From positions 1 to 6,852 of the forward strand of contig JABMMR010000203.1 in NCBI GenBank assembly GCA_013205525.1: a DNA stretch of 6,852 bases. Direction: 5' to 3'. Positions 1 through 5,198 of the stretch are shown in pieces. Every line of letters starts with the position of its first letter. Position 1 is the stretch's first letter. A program made the position numbers and the translations under genes. The DNA is from Burkholderiales bacterium. GTDB taxonomy: Bacteria > Pseudomonadota > Gammaproteobacteria > Burkholderiales > Burkholderiaceae_C. The notes beneath the pieces were generated by a model. It did no database searches. It had not been told where the DNA came from and saw nothing but the letters and a program-made list of their open reading frames with translations.

Positions 1-110
1 ATGTCGGCGATCACGACTTCGCCGCCGGCTTGGCTTAAAAGCCGCGCAGTGCCTTCGCCCAAACCGGACGCGCCGCCGGTCACGATAAATACATTGCCCT
101 TGATTTGCAT
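1..110 (-). CDS. Short-chain dehydrogenase/reductase, N-terminal fragment (cut by window edge)
   Basis: Only the first 36 residues are in the window; the rest lies to the left. The visible peptide begins MQIKGNVFIVTGGASGLGEG. It has a classical SDR Rossmann start: beta-1 (NVFIVTG), the TGxxxGxG cofactor loop (TGGASGLG, residues 11-18), helix A, then beta-2 ending in VVIAD with an acidic residue at 36. In the family, an acid at that position binds the adenosine ribose and favours NAD(H) over NADP(H). The sequence style resembles 3-hydroxyacyl-CoA dehydrogenase type 2 / HSD17B10-like SDRs common in betaproteobacteria, which act in fatty acyl-CoA oxidation, but substrate cannot be read from this fragment. 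The ATG (complement of 108-110) is supported by a GAAAGG ribosome binding site 6 nt upstream. It is divergent from the patatin gene at 186. Confidence 0.9.
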   Translation of the reverse strand, partial: MQIKGNVFIVTGGASGLGEGTARLLSQAGGEVVIAD

Positions 111-116
111 GAATAG

Positions 117-122
117 CCTTTC
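117..122 (-). promoter_or_regulatory. Ribosome binding site of the SDR gene
   Basis: The minus strand reads GAAAGG here, 6 nt before the ATG at 110-108. It fixes the SDR start codon. Confidence 0.6.
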
Positions 123-126
123 AACA

Positions 127-156
127 CTGTCAATAGATAAGAAGCCAAATTATTAT
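127..156 (+). promoter_or_regulatory. Candidate sigma-70 promoter for the patatin gene
   Basis: CTGTCA (127-132, 4 of 6 to TTGACA), an 18-bp spacer, then TATTAT (151-156, 5 of 6 to TATAAT). Transcription would start near 163, giving a leader of about 23 nt to the ATG at 186. The -10 overlaps that of the proposed divergent SDR promoter. Identified by eye from consensus match only. Confidence 0.4.
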
Positions 157-178
157 CGCAGTGCCTGCTGGGTGACAA
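149..178 (-). promoter_or_regulatory. Candidate sigma-70 promoter for the SDR gene
   Basis: On the minus strand TTGTCA (173-178, 5 of 6) is followed by an 18-bp spacer and AATAAT (149-154, 5 of 6). Initiation near 142 would leave a leader of about 31 nt containing the GAAAGG ribosome site. It shares its -10 region with the plus-strand promoter, so the two could compete. Confidence 0.4.
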
Positions 179-185
179 TCAGCGC

Positions 186-1100
186 ATGAACCCATTGAAT
201 GCTTTAACACGCCGCTTTTGCCAACTTGGGTTGGCTGGACTGCTGATGGCCTTGGCCGCTTGCACCACCGTCAAACCTCCTGAGGTGGTGACGCCTGCCG
301 AGACGCCCCCAGCGCCTGTCGCCCGAAAAATTCCCAAGCTTGGCTTGGCTTTGGGCGGGGGGGCGGCGCGGGGATTTGCCCATATTGGGGTGATTCAGGT
401 CTTGGAAGAAAACGGCATCAAGCCCGATTTGGTGGTGGGTACTTCTGCGGGCAGTTTGGTGGCAGCTTTTTACGCGACGGGCAAGACAGGTGCGCAGTTG
501 CAGTGGCTGGCCGACAGCATGGACGAGTCGCAACTCACCGACTGGAGCGTGCCCTTCATGAGTCGCGGCATGCTGCGTGGCGAGGCGCTGGGGCGTTACG
601 TCAATTCACAGCTCAATGGCGCCAAGATTGAGGATTTGAAGATGGCGCTGGGCATTGTGGCCACTGATTTGCAAACCGGTGACGGCATATTGTTCAGACG
701 CGGCGACATAGCCACTGCGGTGCGCGCCTCCAGCGCGGTGCCCTCGGTGTTTGAGCCTGTACGGATTGGCAACAAAGACTATGTGGATGGCGGATTGGTC
801 TCGCCCGTGCCCGTGCGTTTTGCTCGCCAGATGGGCGCAGACATCATCATTGCCGTGGATATTTCCAGCCGCCCCGAAGACGCCAAGACCACCGATATGC
901 TGAAAGTACTTTTGCAAACCTTCAGCATCATGGGTAAAAGCATCAGCCAGCTGGAGTTGGTACAAGCCGAGGTGGTGGTGCGCCCCGTCATGCCCGATGT
1001 GGGCAGTGCCGAATTTGCCGCACGCAAGAAAAGCATTGAAGCCGGACGCGCAGCCATGAAGCTTGCGCTGCCGGCCCTCAAAGCGGCGCTGGCCAAATAA
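186..1100 (+). CDS. Patatin-like phospholipase, predicted lipoprotein (RssA-like)
   Basis: A 304-residue predicted acyl hydrolase of the bacterial patatin family (Ser-Asp dyad lipases). Residues 1-26 form a lipoprotein signal: two arginines (9-10), a hydrophobic stretch, and the lipobox LAAC with Cys26 as the lipidation site. The next residue is Thr, so by the E. coli +2 rule it would go to the outer membrane. A proline-rich linker (about 31-46) follows. The catalytic domain shows the oxyanion-hole loop GGGAARG (57-63), the nucleophile elbow GTSAG with Ser87, and the DGG motif with the dyad aspartate Asp201. All key residues are intact and the length suits the RssA-type group. The ATG at 186 is the start that yields a complete signal peptide; its ribosome site is weak (GGGTG at 170-174). 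It is a single-gene unit ending before the hairpin at 1104. Substrate is unknown; phospholipid or lysophospholipid is the family default. Confidence 0.93.
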   Translation: MNPLNALTRRFCQLGLAGLLMALAACTTVKPPEVVTPAETPPAPVARKIPKLGLALGGGAARGFAHIGVIQVLEENGIKPDLVVGTSAGSLVAAFYATGKTGAQLQWLADSMDESQLTDWSVPFMSRGMLRGEALGRYVNSQLNGAKIEDLKMALGIVATDLQTGDGILFRRGDIATAVRASSAVPSVFEPVRIGNKDYVDGGLVSPVPVRFARQMGADIIIAVDISSRPEDAKTTDMLKVLLQTFSIMGKSISQLELVQAEVVVRPVMPDVGSAEFAARKKSIEAGRAAMKLALPALKAALAK

Positions 1101-1103
1101 AAA

Positions 1104-1124
1104 AGCCCGTCTTTAGGACGGGCT
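1104..1124 (-). terminator. Intrinsic terminator of the phasin gene, possibly bidirectional
   Basis: A perfect 8-bp stem AGCCCGTC / GACGGGCT encloses a 5-nt loop. Read on the minus strand the stem is followed by a T-rich run (TTTTTTATTT, complement of 1094-1103), a textbook Rho-independent terminator for the phasin gene, whose stop is at 1161. On the plus strand the hairpin comes just after the patatin stop codon but is followed only by CTTCCT, so termination in that direction would be weaker. Confidence 0.88.
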
Positions 1125-1137
1125 CTTCCTCAGCTTG

Positions 1138-1151
1138 AGAACCTAGGTTCT
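1138..1151. repeat. Perfect 14-bp palindrome between the phasin stop and its terminator
   Basis: AGAACCT followed directly by AGGTTCT, with no unpaired centre. In RNA it would give a 5-bp stem with a CUAG tetraloop, inside the 3' untranslated region of the phasin transcript. Function unknown; it may help 3'-end stability or be chance. Confidence 0.6.
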
Positions 1152-1160
1152 GGCAACAGA

Positions 1161-1706
1161 TTAGCGCTTGCGTGCAGCGGCTTTGGTCACAGGTGCAACG
1201 GTTGAAGCAGCCATGGCGTGCATGTTGGACTCAGCAGCTTCGGTGGCTTGCTTGACAGCTTTTTGAACGCTTTCGATGGCGGTTTGGCTGGCAGCAATAG
1301 CGCTTTTCATCATGGCAACCGCGGTTTCTGAACCGGCAGGTGCGTTTTTCACAGCAGAGTCAACCAAATTGGTGACGGTATGTTGAACTTCAGACGCTTT
1401 TTCTTCCATGGCTTGGGTGAATTCGCCGCCGGTGCTGGAGGCGATTTCATACATGTGGCGGCTGAAAGAAACGGCTTTCTCGCTTAAGGGTTGGAGGTAG
1501 CCGGCTTGCAGGGCCATCAGTTCTTGCATGTCTTTGACGCTCATCAGGGCGTGGGCGTGGTTTTGGGTGTCAGACAAAGCAGCTTTGGCAGCGGCCATAT
1601 TGAGTTCAACCAATTTTTCAATACCGGCGAAAGCTTTGTGGCTCAGGCCGAAAAGGGTGTCGATGCTGGCTTTGTTGGCGGCAATCATTTGTTCTGCGGT
1701 CATCAT
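1161..1706 (-). CDS. Phasin family protein (PHA granule-associated)
   Basis: A 181-residue, almost wholly helical, Ala-rich protein of the short betaproteobacterial phasin type (Phasin_2 / TIGR01841-like). Phasins coat polyhydroxyalkanoate granules in the cytoplasm, limiting their coalescence and controlling surface access. The N-terminal part (about 3-45: TAEQMIAANKASIDTLFGLS, then HKAFAGIEKLVELN) is the signature stretch of this family. A conserved-looking central segment (about 54-90) follows, then an amphipathic Ala/Lys/Glu region (about 125-165) suited to coiled-coil oligomerisation, and a basic tail ending KAAARKR. I chose the start at 1706 because CAAAGGA lies 7 nt upstream; an ATG 14 codons earlier (1748) has no ribosome site and lies in the leader. 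A second ATG follows immediately (1703). It is monocistronic, with its own promoter, putative operators and terminator. Which phaP paralogue it is cannot be told. Confidence 0.93.
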   Translation of the reverse strand: MMTAEQMIAANKASIDTLFGLSHKAFAGIEKLVELNMAAAKAALSDTQNHAHALMSVKDMQELMALQAGYLQPLSEKAVSFSRHMYEIASSTGGEFTQAMEEKASEVQHTVTNLVDSAVKNAPAGSETAVAMMKSAIAASQTAIESVQKAVKQATEAAESNMHAMAASTVAPVTKAAARKR

Positions 1707-1713
1707 GGTGTTT

Positions 1714-1720
1714 TCCTTTG
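1714..1720 (-). promoter_or_regulatory. Ribosome binding site of the phasin gene
   Basis: The minus strand reads CAAAGGA, ending 7 nt before the ATG at 1706. It decides between the start at 1706 and the unsupported ATG at 1748, and is the strongest Shine-Dalgarno in the window, consistent with an abundant protein. Confidence 0.75.
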
Positions 1721-1761
1721 AAGAAGTTAAAAATGGGAACCTGTTCACTGCGTTTTAATTT

Positions 1762-1776
1762 TGTTGCGGCGCAGCA
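1762..1776. promoter_or_regulatory. Candidate PhaR-type operator, proximal copy
   Basis: The inverted repeat TGTTGCG-G-CGCAGCA has 7-bp arms with one mismatch. It is repeated at 1821-1835 with only the central base changed. It lies immediately downstream of the predicted phasin transcription start (about 1778), where a bound repressor would block initiation. PhaR, the PHA-responsive repressor of phasin genes, is known to bind TGC-rich dyads (CTGC-N3-GCAG type); on the minus strand this copy reads CTGC-GCC-GCAA. Assignment to PhaR is inference. Confidence 0.55.
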
Positions 1777-1784
1777 TGATACGA

Positions 1785-1812
1785 AGTATAGGGTTAATAC
1801 TGGTCAAATCAA
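1785..1812 (-). promoter_or_regulatory. Candidate sigma-70 promoter of the phasin gene
   Basis: On the minus strand TTGATT (1807-1812, 4 of 6) is followed by a 16-bp spacer and TATACT (1785-1790, 5 of 6). Initiation is expected around 1777-1779, leaving a leader of about 70 nt. Its placement between the two dyads at 1762-1776 and 1818-1838 supports it. Confidence 0.5.
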
Positions 1813-1817
1813 GCGGT

Positions 1818-1838
1818 ATTTGTTGCGACGCAGCAAAT
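1818..1838. promoter_or_regulatory. Candidate PhaR-type operator, distal copy
   Basis: A 21-bp inverted repeat with 10-bp arms, one mismatch and a central A at 1828. Its core, TGTTGCG-A-CGCAGCA (1821-1835), matches the proximal copy in 14 of 15 positions. It begins 5 bp upstream of the predicted phasin -35 box. The centres of the two copies are 59 bp apart. The longer, more symmetrical arms suggest this may be the higher-affinity site. Confidence 0.55.
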
Positions 1839-1861
1839 TAGGTAGATTTTTCTAAATCCTT

Positions 1862-1875
1862 TTGATTTATGTCAA
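1862..1875. promoter_or_regulatory. FNR/CRP-family-like binding site
   Basis: TTGAT-TTAT-GTCAA matches the FNR/ANR consensus TTGAT-N4-ATCAA in 9 of 10 defined bases, and also resembles the TTGAC-N4-GTCAA form used by related DNR/NNR regulators. It lies between the divergent phasin and deacetylase genes: centred about 90 bp upstream of the predicted phasin start and about 58 bp before the deacetylase ATG. No good -10 box sits at the usual distance (about 41 bp from centre to transcription start) on either side, so the regulated promoter is uncertain. Confidence 0.4.
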
Positions 1876-1890
1876 TTCCAGTCAATTCAG
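1871..1890. repeat. Tandem 10-bp direct repeat (2 copies)
   Basis: GTCAATTCCA is followed directly by GTCAATTCAG: 8 identical bases with a 10-bp period, about one helical turn. The first copy includes the right half of the FNR-like dyad. Function unknown. Confidence 0.6.
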
Positions 1891-1926
1891 GCCTTTTGGC
1901 TTCTTTGCCCGCACAATCTGGCGCAG

Positions 1927-2856
1927 ATGAAGCTTTTCTACGCCGCTACCCATATCCAAACTTTGCCAGCGGGCCACCGCTTCCCTATGGGTAAATACGA
2001 GCTGCTGCGACGGCGTTTGGCGGCTGAAATGCCCCCATTGACGCTGCATTTGGCCGATCCGGCCAGCGAGGGTGAGTTGGCGCTGGTTCACACACCCTTA
2101 TATGTAGAGGCGGTGTTCAAAGGCAGTCTGCCACCCGCCGCGCAACGAGAAATCGGTTTTCCTTGGTCTGAGGGCATGGTCGAGCGGGCGCGGCGCTCGG
2201 TGGGTGCCACAGTCATGGCGGCACGAACCGCATTCCAAGAGGGGGTTGCTGCAAATTTGGCGGGCGGCACCCACCATGCTTATGCCGACAAAGGTGGTGG
2301 GTTTTGCGTCTTCAACGATGTGGCGGTGGCGGCGCGTTTGATGCAAGCCGAGTGGGCGCGCCATCAGCGGCGAGTCTTGCAGGTGGCGGTGATTGATTTG
2401 GATGTGCACCAAGGCAACGGCACAGCGCATATTTTTCGCGATGACCCGTCTGTGTTCACCTTGTCTATGCACGGCGCAAAAAACTTTCCGTTTCGCAAAG
2501 AGGCCAGCGATATCGACATTGAGTTACCTGACGGCTGCACCGACGCCTCATATTCAGAGGCTTTAGACAGGGCGTTGCTTGAACTGCAAGAGCGCTGCGC
2601 GCCGGATTTGATTTTTTACCTCGCAGGTGCTGACCCCCACGAGGGCGACCGATTGGGGCGACTGCACCTGAGCTTTGAAGGACTGCAACAGCGCGACCAG
2701 TGTGTGCTGGCTTGGGCGCTAAAGCGGCGTATTCCGCTGGCCATGGCCATGGCGGGAGGTTATGGCCGGCAGATCGAAGACACGGTGCAGGTGCAGATAA
2801 ATACCTTCGCCCAAGCGCTGCAGGCTTGGCAAGGCTGGCAAAATCACGTGATATGA
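1927..2856 (+). CDS. Histone deacetylase family protein (class IV-like zinc deacetylase)
   Basis: A 309-residue cytoplasmic zinc hydrolase of the arginase/HDAC fold, predicted to remove acetyl or longer acyl groups from lysine or an acylated amine. In order: the family N-terminus with GHRFPMGKY (16-24); the tandem catalytic histidines in GGTHHA (His116-His117); GGGFCVFND (123-131); the metal site DLDVHQGNG with Asp159 and His161; the third ligand Asp236 in AGADPHEGDRLG; and the transition-state tyrosine Tyr279 in AGGYG. All catalytic positions are present. The DPHEGDRLGRL and AGGY stretches resemble HDAC11-type class IV enzymes more than AcuC or acetylpolyamine hydrolases. The ATG at 1927 matches the usual family start, though its ribosome site is poor. 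It is the first gene of a plus-strand cluster and overlaps the thioesterase by ATGA. Substrate unknown. I see no convincing sigma-70 promoter in 1840-1926. Confidence 0.93.
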   Translation: MKLFYAATHIQTLPAGHRFPMGKYELLRRRLAAEMPPLTLHLADPASEGELALVHTPLYVEAVFKGSLPPAAQREIGFPWSEGMVERARRSVGATVMAARTAFQEGVAANLAGGTHHAYADKGGGFCVFNDVAVAARLMQAEWARHQRRVLQVAVIDLDVHQGNGTAHIFRDDPSVFTLSMHGAKNFPFRKEASDIDIELPDGCTDASYSEALDRALLELQERCAPDLIFYLAGADPHEGDRLGRLHLSFEGLQQRDQCVLAWALKRRIPLAMAMAGGYGRQIEDTVQVQINTFAQALQAWQGWQNHVI

Positions 2857-3302
2857 CTGCTTCCACACCTGCTCGCGCACAAGCCCAGACTCGCGAGATT
2901 TACAAAACCTTTCGCCGCATCACCACACGTTGGCTGGACAACGATGCTTACGGGCATGTCAACAATGTTGTTTACTACCACTGGTTCGACACGGTGGTGA
3001 ATGCGCATTTGATCGAACACGGTGTGCTAGATATCCAACACGGCCAAACCATAGGTTTGGTGGTGGAAACGCATTGCAATTATTTTTCCTCGCTGGCATT
3101 TCCACAAAATGTGGATGCGGGCTTGCGCGTCACACGCATAGGCGCGTCCAGCGTGCGTTACGAAGTAGGCTTGTTCGCTGAAGGGGAGGCGCTTAGCGCA
3201 GCCCACGGGCATTTTGTCCATGTGTATGTGGACAGCCAAACCCGCCGCCCCGTCAGCGCTTTGCCCGCGCCTTTGTTACAAGTTTTACAGGACCTCGCAT
3301 GA
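2853..3302 (+). CDS. Acyl-CoA thioesterase, hotdog fold (4HBT / FadM-YbgC-like)
   Basis: A 149-residue single hotdog domain predicted to hydrolyse acyl-CoA thioesters in the cytoplasm. The defining motif is near the N-terminus: TRWLDNDAYGHVNNVVYY (25-42), with Asp31 at the position of the catalytic aspartate of 4-hydroxybenzoyl-CoA thioesterases and HVNN on the central helix. The rest follows the usual beta-sheet, including the GASSVRYEV strand (97-105) and the HGHFVHVYVD strand (118-127). Length is normal for the family. The start at 2853 overlaps the deacetylase stop (ATGA) and no Shine-Dalgarno is visible, so it is probably translated by coupling. An in-frame ATG at 2700 lies inside the deacetylase gene and would add 51 unrelated residues. 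Chain-length specificity cannot be inferred. Neighbouring the deacylase, it may act in acyl recycling, but that is speculation. Confidence 0.9.
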   Translation: MTASTPARAQAQTREIYKTFRRITTRWLDNDAYGHVNNVVYYHWFDTVVNAHLIEHGVLDIQHGQTIGLVVETHCNYFSSLAFPQNVDAGLRVTRIGASSVRYEVGLFAEGEALSAAHGHFVHVYVDSQTRRPVSALPAPLLQVLQDLA

Positions 3303-4000
3303 CATCCGCCCTGAATGCCGTTGACCAAGCTATCACCAGTCGTATGTCTGCGCGTGCCTTCACCACCCAACCCGTGCCACGCGAGGTGTTGACGCACTTG
3401 CTCGAGTTGGCCGCCCGTGCGCCCTCGGGCACCAACACCCAGCCGTGGAAGGTGTATGTGTTGCAAGGCCAAAGCCGCGACAGCTTGGTGCAGAAGGTGT
3501 GCGCTGCCCACGACGAGATTCGCGCCAACCCCGACATGGCTGCCGAGTACCGCGAGCCCTACGACTATTACCCCGAAAAATGGGTCAGCCCCTTCATCGA
3601 TCGACGCCGCGAAAACGGCTGGAGTTTGTACGGATTGCTAGGTATTGCCAAGGGCGAGAAAGACAAGATGCATGCCCAGCACCAGCGCAACTATCGCTTC
3701 TTCGATGCGCCTGTGGGCCTGATGTTCACCTTGGACCGTGTCATGGGGCGCGGCTCTTTGGTGGACTACGGCATGTTTTTGCAAACCTTGATGCTGGCGG
3801 CCCGAGGTCATGGCTTGCACACCTGCCCGCAAGCGGCGTGGAATGGTTTTGCCAAGATCATCTTGCCGCACATGGGCGCGACTGACAACGAGATGCTGGT
3901 GTGCGGCATGGCGCTGGGTTATGCCGATGAAGCCGAGGTCGTCAACACCTTCCACACCCCGCGTGAGAGCGTGGCCTCTTTCACCACTTGGCTGGAGTAA
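3299..4000 (+). CDS. Nitroreductase family protein (FMN-dependent)
   Basis: A 233-residue flavoprotein-type oxidoreductase, close in style to PnbA / 4-nitrobenzoate reductase-like enzymes, which use NAD(P)H and FMN to reduce nitroaromatics, quinones or similar acceptors. Motifs: the N-terminal FMN phosphate-binding signature SRMSARAF (14-21, Arg15, Ser17, Arg19); [10 protein letters not shown] (41-50), the classic flavin/dimer-interface segment; a long insertion (about 78-135) rich in Tyr, Trp and Arg that probably forms the active-site lid; [13 protein letters not shown] (156-168), the dimer helix; and CGMALGYAD (202-210), the C-terminal FMN-contacting turn. The start overlaps the thioesterase stop by ATGA. 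The stop is followed by a 7-nt gap to pncB, and the pncB ribosome site lies in its last codons. True substrate unknown. Confidence 0.92.
   Translation: MTSALNAVDQAITSRMSARAFTTQPVPREVLTHLLELAARAPSGTNTQPWKVYVLQGQSRDSLVQKVCAAHDEIRANPDMAAEYREPYDYYPEKWVSPFIDRRRENGWSLYGLLGIAKGEKDKMHAQHQRNYRFFDAPVGLMFTLDRVMGRGSLVDYGMFLQTLMLAARGHGLHTCPQAAWNGFAKIILPHMGATDNEMLVCGMALGYADEAEVVNTFHTPRESVASFTTWLE
3993..3997 (+). promoter_or_regulatory. Ribosome binding site of pncB
   Basis: TGGAG, within the final codons of the nitroreductase gene, ends 10 nt before the ATG at 4008. It supports the pncB start over the in-frame ATG at 3810. Confidence 0.55.
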
Positions 4001-4007
4001 ACATTCC

Positions 4008-5195
4008 ATGGTCATCACCAGTTTGCTCGACACCGATTTGTACAAATTCACCATGATGCAGGCGGTGCTGCATCAGTTCCCTGGCGCGCAGGTCAGCTAC
4101 AAATTTAAATGCCGCACGCCCAGCGTGAAGCTCGCGCCCTATGTGGACGAAATTCGCGCTGAAATTCGCTCGCTGTGCAAGCTGCAATTCACCGAGCAAG
4201 AACTGGCTTGGATGCAGGCTATGCGTTTCATCAAAAGTGATTTTGTAGATTTTTTGGGCTTGTTTCGCTTGAACGAAAAGTACATAGACATCATTGCTCT
4301 GCCCAATGGCGAAATAGATATTGACATACATGGCCCTTGGCTGCACACCATTTTGTTTGAGATACCGGTGCTGGCCATCGTCAACGAGGTGTATTTTCGC
4401 AATACCCAACCCGTGCCCGATGTCGTTGAAGGTCGCCAGCGCTTAGACACCAAAATCGCGCAGTTGCAAGAGGCTGATTTGGGCGACCTGAAAATTGCCG
4501 ACTACGGTACCCGCAGGCGTTTTTCCAAAGCATGGCACGAAGAGGTGTTGCGGGTGTTGACCTCGCGTTTGGGCATCGGTGCCAACGGGCGCTTTGCGGG
4601 TACCAGCAACGCGCTGTTTGCCATGAAGCTGGGCCTCACACCCTTGGGCACCATGGCGCATGAGTACTTGCAAGCCTGCCAAGCCTTGGGGCCGCGTTTG
4701 CGCGACAGCCAAGTGTTTGGCTTTGAGACTTGGGCGCGTGAATACCGTGGCGACTTGGGCATTGCCTTGAGTGATGTGTACGGCATCGAGCCCTTTTTGC
4801 GCGATTTCGATATGTATTTCTGCAAGCTCTTTGATGGCGCTCGACACGACAGCGGCGACCCCTTCACATGGGGCGAACGCATGATTGAGCATTACAAAAA
4901 CAACCGCGTGGACCCACTCACCAAAATTTTGATTTTTAGCGATGGACTCACTGTGCCGCGCACCATCGAGCTGTACCAACGCTTTCGCGGGCGCTGTCAA
5001 CTGGCCTTTGGTATTGGCACCAACCTCACCAACGACCTGGGTTACGAGCCGCTGCAAATCGTCATCAAGATGGTGGAGTGCAACGGTCAGCCTGTCGCCA
5101 AGCTCTCCGACACGCCGGCCAAAAACATGTGCGAGGATACCAATTACTTGGCCTATTTGCGTCAAGTTTTTGATATTGACCAACCAACCGCTTAA
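4008..5195 (+). CDS. pncB: Nicotinate phosphoribosyltransferase
   Basis: A 395-residue enzyme of the Preiss-Handler NAD salvage pathway: nicotinate + PRPP + ATP give nicotinate mononucleotide. Length is close to the about 400 residues of enterobacterial PncB. Signatures: the N-terminal [16 protein letters not shown] (5-20), diagnostic of the family; YGTRRRFS (167-173 plus), part of the substrate pocket; GTMAHEY (214-220) with His218, matching the histidine that is transiently phosphorylated in Salmonella PncB; HDSGDP (280-285); ILIFSDGL (307-314); and GIGTNLTND (335-343), the PRPP phosphate loop. All are intact. The ATG at 4008 gives the family N-terminus; a longer reading from 3810 runs inside the nitroreductase gene. 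The following antiporter begins 3 nt after the stop, in the same frame. The neighbouring nitroreductase is an NAD(P)H user, the only obvious metabolic link in the cluster. Confidence 0.97.
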   Translation: MVITSLLDTDLYKFTMMQAVLHQFPGAQVSYKFKCRTPSVKLAPYVDEIRAEIRSLCKLQFTEQELAWMQAMRFIKSDFVDFLGLFRLNEKYIDIIALPNGEIDIDIHGPWLHTILFEIPVLAIVNEVYFRNTQPVPDVVEGRQRLDTKIAQLQEADLGDLKIADYGTRRRFSKAWHEEVLRVLTSRLGIGANGRFAGTSNALFAMKLGLTPLGTMAHEYLQACQALGPRLRDSQVFGFETWAREYRGDLGIALSDVYGIEPFLRDFDMYFCKLFDGARHDSGDPFTWGERMIEHYKNNRVDPLTKILIFSDGLTVPRTIELYQRFRGRCQLAFGIGTNLTNDLGYEPLQIVIKMVECNGQPVAKLSDTPAKNMCEDTNYLAYLRQVFDIDQPTA

Positions 5196-5198
5196 GCC

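Noticed and set aside
128..133. Perfect TTGACA on the minus strand upstream of the SDR gene
   Set aside because: A -10 box at 16-18 bp would fall on the start codon, where no TATAAT-like sequence exists. The upstream pair at 149-178 is more plausible.
1..189. Plus-strand open frame of 62 codons at the left edge
   Set aside because: It lies antisense to the clear SDR N-terminus and across the divergent promoter region; the peptide has no recognisable features.
1707..1748. Longer start for the phasin at 1748
   Set aside because: The additional 14 residues translate the ribosome-site region; the strong CAAAGGA fits the ATG at 1706.
1870..1875. Perfect TTGACA on the minus strand as an alternative phasin -35
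   Set aside because: The best -10 at an allowed spacing is a poor A-rich match, and the site is better explained as half of the FNR-like dyad.
2700..2852. Longer start for the thioesterase at 2700
   Set aside because: The extra 51 residues are an out-of-frame reading of the deacetylase C-terminus. The ATGA overlap at 2853 gives the normal family length.
3810..4007. Longer start for pncB at 3810
   Set aside because: The added residues are an alternative-frame reading of the nitroreductase gene. The family N-terminus begins at 4008, with a ribosome site at 3993-3997.
4443..5183. Long minus-strand open frame of 246 codons opposite pncB
   Set aside because: The opposite strand encodes an intact conserved enzyme, and the antisense peptide shows no family motif. 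It is a codon-bias shadow.
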